In this document: piece after piece, positions 7,071 through 16,782 of the stretch | How positions within the stretch are numbered: the first letter of the stretch is position 1 | Layout: each line of letters starts with the position of its first letter | From: JAZUOT01 sp045604805 | Lineage (GTDB): Bacteria > Bacillota > Clostridia > Oscillospirales > Acutalibacteraceae | DNA length: 64,000 bases | Assembly: GCA_045604805.1 (NCBI GenBank) | Contig: JAZUOT010000043.1 | Span: 1 to 64,000, forward strand | Direction: 5' to 3' | Made by a program: the position numbers and the translations under genes | The notes under the pieces: generated by a model | What the model saw: the letters and a program-made list of their open reading frames with translations, nothing else | What the model was told of the DNA's origin: nothing | The model's database searches: none

Positions 7071-8939
7071 ATGGCTACTAAAGAATATGAAGTGATAGTA
7101 ATAGGAGCGGGTCATGCTGGGATAGAGGCGGCCCTAGCATCTGCGAGACTTGGCTGCAAGACAGCAGTATTCACGATAAATATGGATTCTGTGGGAAACT
7201 GTCCATGCAACCCATCGATAGGTGGAACAGCCAAAGGGCATTTAGTTCGGGAGATAGATGCTCTTGGTGGAGAAATGGGAAAGGCAGCAGACGAATGTCT
7301 TTTGCAGATGAGGATGCTAAATAGAGGCAAAGGTCCGGCGGTACATTCATTGCGAGCTCAGATAGACAGGCGCAAATACAGTGACCTCATGAAATACAAT
7401 TTAGAGAAGCAAGAAAATTTAGATTTAAAGCAGGCTGAGATAGTAGAAATATTTAAAGAAAAAGGAATTTGGCTCATAAAAACCAGAACAGGAATGCTAT
7501 ATAGCGCTAGAGCTGTAGTTTTAGCGACCGGTACATATTTGGGAGGAAAGGTATACATAGGTGAGCTTTCTTATGAAAGCGGCCCTGATGGAATGTTTCC
7601 TGCGACACTTTTATCGGAATCTTTAGCTAAACTGGGTATAAATTTTCGCCGATTTAAAACAGGTACGCCTGCTAGAATAGCTTCTTCTTCCATAGATTAC
7701 AGCGAAACTACAGAGCAAAAAGGTGATGACGAGGTACCGTATTTTTCCTTTGAGAATAAGGGAAATGTTGAAAATAAGATATCTTGCTACATGAGCAGGA
7801 CCACCGTAGAAACCAAAAATATAATAGAAAATAATTTACACCGCTCACCGCTTTTTTCTGGCAATATAGAAGGGACAGGGCCACGCTATTGTCCAAGCAT
7901 AGAAGATAAAATAGTCAGATTCAAAGATAAAGAAACACATCAATTTTTCATAGAGCCGTGTGGACTCAATACTGAAGAAATGTATCTGCAGGGTTTATCG
8001 TCTTCTCTGCCGGAAGATGTGCAGGAAGAATTTTATAAAAGTATAGGGGCTTTGAAAAACTGTATGATAGCAAGGCCGGCCTACGCTATAGAATATGACT
8101 GCATAGATCCTCAGCAGTTAGACTTAAGTTTAGAATTTAAAAATCATCCTGGGCTTTTCGGGGCAGGGCAGTTTAATGGGAGTTCTGGATATGAAGAAGC
8201 AGCAGCACAGGGCTTAGTAGCTGGAATAAATGCTGCCAGAAAAACAAAAAAGCTCGATGCTTTTATACTAGACAGAGCAAGCTCATACATAGGTACTCTC
8301 ATAGATGATTTAGTCACAAAGGGCGTCACCGATCCGTATAGAATGATGACATCTCGCTCGGAGTATAGATTATTTTTGCGGCAGGATAACGCTGACGCAA
8401 GACTTACGCCTATGGGAAGAAAAATAGGTTTGATTTCTGATAAAAGATGGGAAGCTTTTAAGCTAAAACAAAGCCAAAAAGCTACCGAACTAGAACGCGT
8501 AAAGTCTACAACAATTTCTCCTAGTGATGAGTTAAATGAAATACTTGTTTCACGTGAAACATCTCCAATAGAAAACGGAATAAGGCTAATAGAACTCCTG
8601 AAAAGACCTCAGATAGGCTATAGAGAATTAAAATCAGTTGACAAAACCAGACCAGAACTTGATAAGGAAATTTTTGAGGAAATAGAGATAGAAATAAAAT
8701 ATGAGGGATATATTTCCAGACAGTTGGCGGAAATCAAAAAAATGCGGAATACAGAAAGTAAATTAATACCAGCTGATGTAAATTACAATGAAATAAAGGA
8801 ACTGAGAATGGAAGCAAGAGAAAAACTTTCTAAAGTGCGACCACTAAATATAGGCCAAGCTTCGAGAATCTCAGGGGTGAGCCCTGCGGATATTTCTATG
8901 CTGATGATATATTTGAAGTTCAAGTACAATAAAGGATAA
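7071..8939 (+). CDS. mnmG: tRNA uridine-5-carboxymethylaminomethyl modification enzyme MnmG (GidA)
   Basis: 622 residues, normal for the family. With MnmE it installs the carboxymethylaminomethyl group on the wobble uridine of tRNAs, using FAD and NADH. The FAD Rossmann motif IGAGHAGIEAALASARLG is at about residues 11-28, followed by CNPSIGGTAKGHLVREIDALGG, and the family's C-terminal helical domain (NIGQASRISGVSPADISML) is complete. A weak GGTG precedes the ATG at 7071. rsmG follows after 5 bases, the conserved gidA-gidB pair. A perfect parS site is embedded in codons ~493-498. Confidence 0.97.
   Translation: MATKEYEVIVIGAGHAGIEAALASARLGCKTAVFTINMDSVGNCPCNPSIGGTAKGHLVREIDALGGEMGKAADECLLQMRMLNRGKGPAVHSLRAQIDRRKYSDLMKYNLEKQENLDLKQAEIVEIFKEKGIWLIKTRTGMLYSARAVVLATGTYLGGKVYIGELSYESGPDGMFPATLLSESLAKLGINFRRFKTGTPARIASSSIDYSETTEQKGDDEVPYFSFENKGNVENKISCYMSRTTVETKNIIENNLHRSPLFSGNIEGTGPRYCPSIEDKIVRFKDKETHQFFIEPCGLNTEEMYLQGLSSSLPEDVQEEFYKSIGALKNCMIARPAYAIEYDCIDPQQLDLSLEFKNHPGLFGAGQFNGSSGYEEAAAQGLVAGINAARKTKKLDAFILDRASSYIGTLIDDLVTKGVTDPYRMMTSRSEYRLFLRQDNADARLTPMGRKIGLISDKRWEAFKLKQSQKATELERVKSTTISPSDELNEILVSRETSPIENGIRLIELLKRPQIGYRELKSVDKTRPELDKEIFEEIEIEIKYEGYISRQLAEIKKMRNTESKLIPADVNYNEIKELRMEAREKLSKVRPLNIGQASRISGVSPADISMLMIYLKFKYNKG
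8546..8561. promoter_or_regulatory. parS centromere site (perfect)
   Basis: TGTTTCACGTGAAACA, a 16-bp exact palindrome identical to the Bacillus parS consensus bound by ParB/Spo0J. It lies inside the mnmG coding region and codes for part of LVSRETS. Origin-proximal parS sites bring ParB and SMC to the chromosome origin. No parA or parB gene is in the window. Confidence 0.9.
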
Positions 8940-8944
8940 TAATA

Positions 8945-9649
8945 ATGAATATAAAAGATTGTATTGCCAAAGCTTGCGAATTTATGAACATAAGCGTGAG
9001 TGAAAATGTTTTGAATTCCCTTGAAATATACGCGAAAGAACTTATTGATTATAACGAAAAAGTAAATCTCACAGCCCTTACAGATAAAAATGATATAGCT
9101 GTGAAGCATTTTGTAGATAGTATGGCTTTGCTTAAATATTGTGATATTCCGGAAAACGCCAAGCTCATAGATGTGGGGACTGGTGCGGGTTTTCCGGGAA
9201 TGGTACTTAAAATCTGCAGGAAAGATATTAATCTCACACTCCTGGACGCTACCGCTAAAAAATTAGAGTTTTTGAGAGTTCTCTCGGAAAATTTAAATCT
9301 CAATGTTGATATAGCTCACGCCAGAGCTGAGATTTTAGCAAAAAATAAGGACTACAGAGAATCATATGATTTCGCTACCGCTAGGGCCGTCGCTAAACTT
9401 ATCAGCTTGAGTGAGTATGTCCTCCCTTATGTAAAAGTCGGAGGGACTTTCGCCTGTATGAAAGGCCCCTCCCCTCAGCAGGAAATAGATGAAGCTCAAA
9501 GCCATATAAAAAATCTCGGTGGGGAAATTGCTGATGTCAAATATTTTGAGCTGCCAGGGAATCTTAAAAGAAGTATCATTATCATAAATAAAATCTCTGA
9601 AACCCCAAAAAAATACCCCAGAAATAATAAGTTGATAAAGAATATGTGA
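8945..9649 (+). CDS. rsmG: 16S rRNA (guanine527-N7)-methyltransferase RsmG (GidB)
   Basis: 234 residues. Class I SAM-dependent methyltransferase that modifies G527 in the 530 loop of 16S rRNA. The SAM motif is DVGTGAGFPG at residues 76-85, with ATARAV later as expected for the family. AAAGGA stands 5 bases before the ATG, at the end of mnmG. In many Firmicutes noc or parA/parB follow rsmG; here a strong terminator and a surface-protein island follow instead. Confidence 0.96.
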   Translation: MNIKDCIAKACEFMNISVSENVLNSLEIYAKELIDYNEKVNLTALTDKNDIAVKHFVDSMALLKYCDIPENAKLIDVGTGAGFPGMVLKICRKDINLTLLDATAKKLEFLRVLSENLNLNVDIAHARAEILAKNKDYRESYDFATARAVAKLISLSEYVLPYVKVGGTFACMKGPSPQQEIDEAQSHIKNLGGEIADVKYFELPGNLKRSIIIINKISETPKKYPRNNKLIKNM

Positions 9650-9672
9650 GAAATTAGTATTGGATAAATTTT

Positions 9673-9707
9673 GCAGTGTGAAAAAAATTCGCACTGCAAT
9701 TTTTTTA
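9673..9707 (+). terminator. Rho-independent terminator after rsmG
   Basis: Stem GCAGTGTG/CGCACTGC (8 bp with one G-T pair) around a 9-base loop, followed by AATTTTTTT. A 16-base T run follows at 9714-9729. Confidence 0.85.
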
Positions 9708-9748
9708 TATGCATTTTTTTTTTTTTTTTGAGCAGGAATTGGGCATAT

Positions 9749-9778
9749 TTGACAAATAATTCCAATTAATGATAGAAT
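9749..9778 (+). promoter_or_regulatory. Promoter of the giant beta-helix gene
   Basis: TTGACA (9749-9754), 18-bp spacer, TAGAAT (9773-9778); the coding start follows about 50 bases later with AAGGAG at 9813-9818. Confidence 0.65.
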
Positions 9779-9830
9779 GGACGAAAATTGTGTAGACATC
9801 GTCAAAGTTAAGTAAGGAGAAGAATTTGTT

Positions 9831-12800
9831 ATGAATAAAATAGTTATCAAATTTACAGCGATATTTTTGGCATTTACTTTGCTTTTAGGTACGAGTGAAA
9901 TAAGTTTTCATGCCTTATCTACAGGGAACAATACCTCTCAACATAATTCGAACGATAATGATAATGATAATGATGACAAAGAAGATATGAGAGAAAAGCA
10001 CAAACGAGATCACAATGATATAGTTGATGATGAAACAGAGGAAAAACTTTCTAAAAAACAGACCTTGGAGCACAGATCTGGTAGTGGCGGTTCTAAAGGT
10101 CTAAATGAAAATAAGGTAAATTCTGAAGAATCCGAAGATTTTGAGAAAAAAGAATTTGTAGATAATACTGAAGGTCATGCTACAGATTTGAATTTATATG
10201 GCGAAGAATCCATGAAAAATGCAAAAGCTTTAGCTGCAACAAAGGCTCTTGATATAAGCGATGGTTCTATAACTATTTCTAAAAATACTGCTGATGAAAA
10301 TAAAATTGATATAGTTCAAGGAAGTACAGCTGAGACAATATCAAAATTTCAAGCAATAGAAATAAAACAAGTAAAAACCACAGGAAAAACTACAAACAAA
10401 ATAAGCATAGGTGAAGGTATCTGCACCGAAAAGAAACCTTTAAATTTAGTTCTTAACAATGTGAAGATAGATGCAATAGATGCAAGTGATAATGCGATAA
10501 CTATAGGCTCAAATTCCCATGTAAATATAGTAAAAGATGGGACAAATACATTGCACGGAGCAAAAGATGCAATAAATGCGGGTGAAAAATCGAGTGTAAT
10601 ATTCAGCGGAAGAGGAAGTTTAACCGCGACAGCAGCCAGTGATACTGAAAAAAACGGAAGTATATATGTAAACGGAAATATACGCGTAGAAAACGGAACT
10701 CTAAATGCAACAAAAGCGGGTACAACTGTAGAAGGTGGAATATCAGCAGCCGGAACCATTACTGTGTTGGGTGGAAGTAACACTAAACTTACTGCAAAGG
10801 GTACAGAAGTTGGTTTATATTCAAAAGGTGATATGCACATAAACGCAAGTGTGGTAAACGCCGCTAGCAAAAATACTAGCGCTATAAGTGCAGATGCCTG
10901 TGTGATAATAGACAAAGCTGATGCAAATGCAGAGAGCGAAACTAAGAGTGGGATAGATTCAATTAATGAGGATGTAAAAATAAGCAGTGGAAATATAAAC
11001 GCAAATGGAAAAACTTATGGTATAAGCTCAAAGGGCAACATGAATCTGGCTGGCGGTAAAATAACAGCAAATGCATCTGATAATGATGGTATATGCTCTG
11101 GTGGAGTTATGCAGCTGGGGAATGCAGAAATAGAAGCCCATGGTGGTACAGTAGACGCTGCAAATGCCGTTTTTTCAGGGAAATCCTTATACATATTGGG
11201 TGCTAGCTTAAAAGCTGTGGCTGAGCATGGTGGTGCTGTTGTAGCAGCTTACTTGAATATGAGTGGCGGAAGCATAGATGCTTCTGGAGATAGACGTGGG
11301 GTTTGTGGTTATAATGGTATAGACATAAGTGGTGGAAATGTACAGGCTAGTGCTGATTATAACGGCTGGTGTGCAGCTATTTGTGGTGGTGGTTATTATG
11401 GTAGTGTTTATTATTATGGTGCTGTAAATATAAGCGGAAAGAATACAGTAGTTAATGCAAAGGCCAGCACTACTTCCACAGAAGAGTGGGCACATGGTAT
11501 TTTTGCATATGGAATAAATATAAGTGGAGCTACAGTGAAAGCAGAGAGCTTTGCACCATATAAATGTAGAGGGATATGTTCTGATTATTATGACATAAAT
11601 ATTAATGCAGATGCTGATGTAAACGCTGACGCCAAGGTAAGTGCTGCTGAAGAATATGAAGCTTATCCTGATGGCATATATGTTTATTGTGGAAATGTAA
11701 ATATAAACGCAAATGTTACTGCTAATGCGAACATTGATATGGGAGATTTAGAAAATCCTTACACAGAGGCTTATGGTATTGGGGCAGAAAATGATGACGA
11801 AGAGGATTATTCACCTGAAGCAGCCGGAAATATCACAATAAATGGCGGAAATATAAAATCAAAGGTAAATATTGCAAGTAAAGATGGTGAAGGTTTAGCT
11901 GCTGCAATTAATACAGGTTATTATGATTATGATGCTTATTATGCTTATAATGGTGGAGATATCACCATAAATGGAGGAAATTTAGATTTAAGCTGTGAAG
12001 GAACGTATAGTGGGATATATTATGCTGGTATAGCAGCTTACTCAATCGACTATGGCGATGGAATTAAATACGGCGGAAACGTAAATGTTAATGCCGGAGA
12101 TATAAAAATAACTGCCGACGATGATGGTATATATGTGGATGGAGATGCAAATATAAGCGGCGGTACCTTTGATATAACTGCCTACGATGATGGTATATAT
12201 GCAGATGGTGATACATATATAAGCGGCGGTACCTTTAATATAACTGCCGACGATGATGGTATATATGCATACGACACAGAGATAAGCGGCGGGAGCTTTA
12301 ATATAACTGCCGACGATGAAGGTATAGATGCAGGCGACACAGAGATAAGCGACGGTACATTTAATATAACTGCCGACGATGATGGTATATATGCATACTA
12401 CACAGAGATAAGCGGCGGTACGTTTAATATAACTGCCTACGATGATGGTATAGATGCAGGCAACACAAATATAAGCGGCGGATATATAGAAACGAGAGGA
12501 GCTGAGGGGGACCAAAACCCTGGCCGAGAAGATGGAAATTATTTTTGTGGTATAGAAGAATATGGGCTTTATGTGGTTGGCGGTACAATAAAGGCAAGTG
12601 GCTTTGTAGGTATATACTCTCAAGGAGGAGAAGATATAACAATAAATGCGGATAGCAAGCTAATAATTGAAAATAGTTTGCTTGCTATGTCTACCGCTGG
12701 AAATATTAATATCAATAACGGAGATATAGATATTACTAACTGTTTAGTTGGAATGGATTCAACGGATATTTTAAATACCACATATGATAAATTAAAATTA

Positions 12801-14507
12801 AGTGATATAAAGCAAAGGCTACAAGATGAAAAAGGAAAAGAAGATGTGCTGAATCTCTTAAAATCTTCTCTGAAAGATCCTGTGGAAGGAAAAGGTAAGC
12901 TAACAATAAAAGATGGAGATGTAAGTGTAGATAAAGATGTTATAAATTTAGATATGTTTATAGGAGTATTTGTTTCAGAACTTGAGGTTAATGGTGGAAC
13001 AATAAATTTAAAAGGTAATTTTATAGGGGCTATTGCGTTAAATGAAGCCAAGGTAACAGGCGGAAAACTTAATATAGCAGATCAAAAAGCAGGTGTTTTT
13101 GTAAATAACTATGAACAAAGCGGTGGAGAAGTTGTAGGCAGTGTATATTCAAATAAAGATATAACAGTAACAGGTGGTAAGCTTGTAGCTGTAGGCAATG
13201 AAGAATACTCAGCAGGTGGTGTTTTCTGTAACGGTGTAATGGATATACGTGGCGGAGAAGTAGAGGCTATGAGCACTTCAGAGAAATACGGTGCACTTAC
13301 TTCCTACAAACAGACATCTGCATTAACGAAGCTCAAAAAATTATTCCTTGGCGAAGAAGGTATGAGCTTCCCAGTCACAGGATATGCTTTCTTCGAAGGT
13401 GATACTAAAGATGCTGCAAAGGTAAAAGAATTTATAGAACCCACGATATATACTGATACCGAAACCGGAGATTCATATTACACAACTGGAAAGTATGTGA
13501 GGATAGTAGAAGGTACAGCTGTGACTTTGATGGTTGGTAAAACTGAAGTTGGAACAGCTTTAGCACTGCAGGGTAGTGACCATTTAACTGGGGTTAATTT
13601 GCAAGGCGGAAGCGCAGAAAAAGGTTACTATAACAATGAAAATCATGACAAAGAAGTAGCATATAGTGATGGCTATTTTCTGCAGGAAGTACCAGGGTAT
13701 ACAGATTACGAAGGGCATTGGAATGATATTAATAGTACGGATAAGCTTTGGGTAGATGCAAATAAATATAAAATAAAGTACAGTGCAAACTATGGCGATA
13801 CTCCAGCTACATATACTCCTGCTGATGTAGAATTTACATATGGTGAAGATAAAAACCTGATGAGTTATGATGATATTACAAAAGTAGAAGGAAATACCGC
13901 ATTCAAAAGAGAAGGATTTACCTTTAATGGCTGGAACACAAAAGCGGATGGCTCAGGTACTACTTACGCAGACAAAGCTAATGCAGGTAATATAGTTACT
14001 AATGAAAATAATGCTACCGTGACGCTGTACGCCCAGTGGGTTGCAAATACTTACGAGGTAACATTTCATGCTAATGATGGAGTATATAATACCGTAAAAC
14101 TTCTTAAAGTAGCTTACAATGCAAATCTTCTATCATATGAGGTTATTTGTAAAGTAAATAATGCATTTATAAGAGAAGGATTTACCTTTACCGGCTGGAA
14201 CACAAAAGCGGATGGTAAGGGTACTTCACTGGAAGATAAAGCAAAACTAACTATAAGAAATTCAACAGGTAAAATAGACCTGTATGCCCAGTGGGAAGAA
14301 GAAAGTTCTACCCTGACTTATAAATCAGAAGATGCTAAAAAAGGCAGTGTTAGTTTACTTTCAGAAGTAGTTGCTATGGTTACAGGAAAAGCAAAGGGTT
14401 CAGAGGCTATACCAAATAAAGGTTATAGCTTCGACGGCTGGTATGATAGCAAAGGCAATAAAGTAAGCGATAATAAAAAATTAGAACCTAAACAGGTCGG
14501 GAATTAG
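9831..14507 (+). CDS. Giant secreted beta-helix protein with carbohydrate-binding-like and InlB B-repeats
   Basis: 1558 residues. Residues 1-30 are a signal peptide. Residues ~35-120 are charged and low-complexity. About 130-1150 is a long right-handed beta-helix region of (I)SGG...ITA..DDGI(Y/D)A turns, resembling the calcium-dependent polysaccharide-binding Cthe_2159 family (PF14262). Seven near-identical ~20-residue copies lie at bases ~12090-12480. The C-terminus has at least two InlB B-repeats (Listeria-Bacteroides repeat, PF09479: F.GWNTKADG.GT...ATVTLYAQW) and a third partial one. The protein stops at EPKQVGN, where the codons run into a TTAGAAG/TTAGAGG array that supplies the TAG stop, so a C-terminal anchor may have been lost. 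Probable role: adhesion to plant or host polysaccharide (inference). Confidence 0.85.
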   Translation: MNKIVIKFTAIFLAFTLLLGTSEISFHALSTGNNTSQHNSNDNDNDNDDKEDMREKHKRDHNDIVDDETEEKLSKKQTLEHRSGSGGSKGLNENKVNSEESEDFEKKEFVDNTEGHATDLNLYGEESMKNAKALAATKALDISDGSITISKNTADENKIDIVQGSTAETISKFQAIEIKQVKTTGKTTNKISIGEGICTEKKPLNLVLNNVKIDAIDASDNAITIGSNSHVNIVKDGTNTLHGAKDAINAGEKSSVIFSGRGSLTATAASDTEKNGSIYVNGNIRVENGTLNATKAGTTVEGGISAAGTITVLGGSNTKLTAKGTEVGLYSKGDMHINASVVNAASKNTSAISADACVIIDKADANAESETKSGIDSINEDVKISSGNINANGKTYGISSKGNMNLAGGKITANASDNDGICSGGVMQLGNAEIEAHGGTVDAANAVFSGKSLYILGASLKAVAEHGGAVVAAYLNMSGGSIDASGDRRGVCGYNGIDISGGNVQASADYNGWCAAICGGGYYGSVYYYGAVNISGKNTVVNAKASTTSTEEWAHGIFAYGINISGATVKAESFAPYKCRGICSDYYDININADADVNADAKVSAAEEYEAYPDGIYVYCGNVNINANVTANANIDMGDLENPYTEAYGIGAENDDEEDYSPEAAGNITINGGNIKSKVNIASKDGEGLAAAINTGYYDYDAYYAYNGGDITINGGNLDLSCEGTYSGIYYAGIAAYSIDYGDGIKYGGNVNVNAGDIKITADDDGIYVDGDANISGGTFDITAYDDGIYADGDTYISGGTFNITADDDGIYAYDTEISGGSFNITADDEGIDAGDTEISDGTFNITADDDGIYAYYTEISGGTFNITAYDDGIDAGNTNISGGYIETRGAEGDQNPGREDGNYFCGIEEYGLYVVGGTIKASGFVGIYSQGGEDITINADSKLIIENSLLAMSTAGNININNGDIDITNCLVGMDSTDILNTTYDKLKLSDIKQRLQDEKGKEDVLNLLKSSLKDPVEGKGKLTIKDGDVSVDKDVINLDMFIGVFVSELEVNGGTINLKGNFIGAIALNEAKVTGGKLNIADQKAGVFVNNYEQSGGEVVGSVYSNKDITVTGGKLVAVGNEEYSAGGVFCNGVMDIRGGEVEAMSTSEKYGALTSYKQTSALTKLKKLFLGEEGMSFPVTGYAFFEGDTKDAAKVKEFIEPTIYTDTETGDSYYTTGKYVRIVEGTAVTLMVGKTEVGTALALQGSDHLTGVNLQGGSAEKGYYNNENHDKEVAYSDGYFLQEVPGYTDYEGHWNDINSTDKLWVDANKYKIKYSANYGDTPATYTPADVEFTYGEDKNLMSYDDITKVEGNTAFKREGFTFNGWNTKADGSGTTYADKANAGNIVTNENNATVTLYAQWVANTYEVTFHANDGVYNTVKLLKVAYNANLLSYEVICKVNNAFIREGFTFTGWNTKADGKGTSLEDKAKLTIRNSTGKIDLYAQWEEESSTLTYKSEDAKKGSVSLLSEVVAMVTGKAKGSEAIPNKGYSFDGWYDSKGNKVSDNKKLEPKQVGN
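12090..12485 (+). repeat. In-gene repeat of a ~60-bp beta-helix turn
   Basis: Seven tandem copies encoding (I)SGGTFNITADDDGIYA variants, with identical codons across copies (for example GGCGGTACCTTTAATATAAC). Codon-level identity indicates recent expansion or conversion. Confidence 0.85.
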
Positions 14508-14624
14508 AAGTTAGAAGTTAGAAGTTAGAGGTTAGAGGTTAGAGGTTAGAGGTTAGAGGTTAGAGGTTAGAGATTAGAGATTAGAGATTAGAGATTAGAG
14601 ATTAGAGGTTAGAGGTTAGAGATT
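14503..14624 (+). repeat. TTAGAGG heptamer array B
   Basis: About 17 heptamers: TTAGAAG, then TTAGAGG, then TTAGAGA variants. It begins in the last codons of the giant beta-helix gene and provides its stop (TAG, 14505-14507). Confidence 0.95.
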
Positions 14625-14650
14625 CTAATTTCTAGAGGGGTTCTGGTGAT

Positions 14651-15193
14651 ATGAATCTAAGAAAAATAAAAAAGAAAAGTTTGTTTATATCAGTGCTGCT
14701 GGGTGTAGCTCTTATGTATTGTGTACTGTGTATTCGCGCGGCACACTATGAGAGTGCTACATATATAGCCCATTTCAGACCGAATAGCTATACAGTGAAA
14801 TTCGACGCTAATGGCGCTACCAGTGGAGAAATGGAAGATCAAGAATTTACTTACCTTGAAAAAGAAAAGCTAAACGAAAATAAATTTGTAAGGGAAAATT
14901 ATAAATTTACGGGCTGGAATACTGATAAAAATGGCAAGGGAATTTCTTTTTCGGATAAGGCAGATGGTAGTACTTTAGCACTAGAAGAAGATAATTCTAT
15001 AGTAACCTTGTACGCTCAGTGGCAAAATCAAAAAGCTTATCCCTCTGATCAGGTAAAAAGAGATACTAACTCAAACAAAACAGGTGAAAGTGTGTTTGTC
15101 TTTATTATTGCTGGGATTATGTCTGTTGTGGCTCTCGTTCCCTTGTTAAAAATAATTAAATCAAAATCATACAATTCCCGGCGCAATCCTTAA
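14651..15193 (+). CDS. Small surface protein with one InlB B-repeat and C-terminal membrane anchor
   Basis: 180 residues. An N-terminal hydrophobic segment (~12-30, preceded by KKKS) acts as signal or anchor. One InlB B-repeat follows (YTVKFDANGATSGEMED ... YKFTGWNTDKNGKGISF ... VTLYAQW, ~50-130). A spacer leads to a second hydrophobic segment (VFVFIIAGIMSVVALVPLL, ~150-168) with a positively charged tail KIIKSK, like a sorting signal without a clear LPxTG (the nearest sequence is YPSDQ). The InlB module matches those at the end of the preceding giant protein. This could therefore be the separated anchor end of the same surface system; it has its own start at 14651. Confidence 0.7.
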   Translation: MNLRKIKKKSLFISVLLGVALMYCVLCIRAAHYESATYIAHFRPNSYTVKFDANGATSGEMEDQEFTYLEKEKLNENKFVRENYKFTGWNTDKNGKGISFSDKADGSTLALEEDNSIVTLYAQWQNQKAYPSDQVKRDTNSNKTGESVFVFIIAGIMSVVALVPLLKIIKSKSYNSRRNP

Positions 15194-15196
15194 AGT

Positions 15197-15232
15197 GAGG
15201 TTAGAGGTTAGAGGTTAGAAGATAGAATTTAG
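15197..15232 (+). repeat. TTAGAGG heptamer array C (short)
   Basis: About three TTAGAGG units then degenerate copies, directly after the stop of the InlB-repeat gene. Confidence 0.85.
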
Positions 15233-15289
15233 AAAATTATATTATTATAAGATCAAAACACAAATATTTGTAGAAAATATAAATGGCAT

Positions 15290-15329
15290 AAAAAAATGGC
15301 AAAATGTTCATCACCTGAACACTTTGCCA
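15290..15329 (-). terminator. Terminator of LRR gene 1
   Basis: Stem TGGCAAAATGTTCA/TGAACACTTTGCCA with one mismatch, loop TCACC, followed on the minus strand by a T run. The same hairpin occurs after LRR gene 2. Confidence 0.8.
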
Positions 15330-15353
15330 CAAAAACATTGATACGATTTATTA

Positions 15354-16703
15354 TCAATAATAATGATATTCCTCCCAAATTACGTGCATCGATGTTTCCT
15401 GTCCATTTCCATATGGTACTTTATAGTCATAAGAAGACTTGCATGTGTGAAATACTTCAGCAACATCACCTCCATCTCCATCTCCATGACCTACATAAAC
15501 GAAAAGTTTATTATCTGAAATTAAAGGCAGAACATCACCAAAATAAAAATGATCTGTTTGTTCTGTTGAAAGGTTATTAACCTTGTTTTTATCAAAACTT
15601 TTATCCAGATCAAAATAAGAAATATCATAATATTCGAATACTCGATCATTATACTCAGGAAAATAATCTTTAACGTCCTTAATTCTATCCGGAAACGTCG
15701 GTATATCATGTACATGTTGTTCACCTAATGCAACTTCCTTTAAAGATTTATATTGGGAGAGATTTAGGCATTGTAAACTATTATTTTCAAGATTTAAAGA
15801 TTTTAGAGATGTATTATTTGACAAGTCGATATTTGATATATTATTACTGCTAAGATTTAAAGATTCCAAAGAAGGTAGATCTTTCAAAGAATCTAAATTA
15901 TTTAAATGATTAGAACTAAGATTTAAAGATTTTAAAGATGTATTTTTCGATAAGTCGATATTTGATAGATTATTATTACTAAGATTTAAAGTTTCTAACT
16001 TAGTACAGGAATCAAGACCCTTTACATTACATATCCCGCTATTGTGTACAAAAATATTTTTTAGATTTACTAGGCCAGTTAAATCCAATGTTTTAAAAAC
16101 ATTGTTATTAATAGTTAAGTTTTCTAAGTTTTCAAAAATATTTATTCCCTTTAAAGATTTAATTTGTTTACTTTTATCACCAGGGAGATCACTTGCAAAA
16201 TGTCCTTCAAAGTCTATGCTTTTTATGTCAGATATTTCTTTTTTAGTTAGGAAACCGTCTTTATCCTTATCAGCATTTTCAGAAATATACTCGCGAAATA
16301 CCTCATCAGGAAAATTTTGTTTATTAATATAAATCATATAGGTTGTACTCATTATGTCTGGTGTTATATTTAGTTCTATGGTTTCGTTTTCATAAGTAAA
16401 AGTTAAAGTATCAATTTCATTATCTGTATAATTAATACCCACAGCATTTAAATTTATACATTGATCGTAAAAAAGAAAAGCTGTCTGTGGCAACAACTTT
16501 CCATTAATTTTAACATCGGATATTTTATCAAATTGGTAGCCAAGATCAGCAAAATTTATTATTCCATTTTCCATATAAACTGGTGTAGTATTTTCTTCAT
16601 TAGCCTCTTCAGCAAGAGAATAATGCAAGTTTAAACACACACCAAAAAATAAAACAAGAGAAAATACCAAAACCGCAGATAAATTCTTTTTATTAATCTT
16701 CAT
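15354..16703 (-). CDS. Secreted leucine-rich-repeat protein with EF-hand motif (copy 1)
   Basis: 449 residues from the ATG at 16703, which has AAGGAG 9 bases upstream; the longer frame to 16733 lacks a binding site. Residues 1-33 are a signal peptide ending in LAEE. About 40-105 is a beta-rich N-terminal region. DKDKDGFLTKKE at ~145 is a complete EF-hand/dockerin-like calcium loop. About 170-330 carries LRRs of the LxxLxLSxNxLSxIDLS type. A C-terminal domain ends in YGNGQETSMHVIWEEYHYY. No cell-wall anchor is visible. Paralogue of the next gene, with identical signal peptide and flanks. Probably a secreted protein-protein interaction factor; function otherwise unknown. Confidence 0.85.
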   Translation of the reverse strand: MKINKKNLSAVLVFSLVLFFGVCLNLHYSLAEEANEENTTPVYMENGIINFADLGYQFDKISDVKINGKLLPQTAFLFYDQCINLNAVGINYTDNEIDTLTFTYENETIELNITPDIMSTTYMIYINKQNFPDEVFREYISENADKDKDGFLTKKEISDIKSIDFEGHFASDLPGDKSKQIKSLKGINIFENLENLTINNNVFKTLDLTGLVNLKNIFVHNSGICNVKGLDSCTKLETLNLSNNNLSNIDLSKNTSLKSLNLSSNHLNNLDSLKDLPSLESLNLSSNNISNIDLSNNTSLKSLNLENNSLQCLNLSQYKSLKEVALGEQHVHDIPTFPDRIKDVKDYFPEYNDRVFEYYDISYFDLDKSFDKNKVNNLSTEQTDHFYFGDVLPLISDNKLFVYVGHGDGDGGDVAEVFHTCKSSYDYKVPYGNGQETSMHVIWEEYHYY

Positions 16704-16782
16704 AGTTAACAACTCCTTACAAAAATTCCACATCTATATTATAATATTTATACAATTAAAATGCAAGGACACAGCTAGCAAA

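Noticed and set aside
9714..9729. Phase-variable T16 tract controlling the beta-helix gene
   Set aside because: The tract lies upstream of the predicted -35 box and just after the rsmG terminator, so it is not placed to alter promoter spacing or the reading frame; reads could still be checked for length variation.
12042..12623. Antisense protein of 193 residues within the beta-helix gene
   Set aside because: The long open antisense frame follows from the repetitive codons of the sense gene; no start site or family match.
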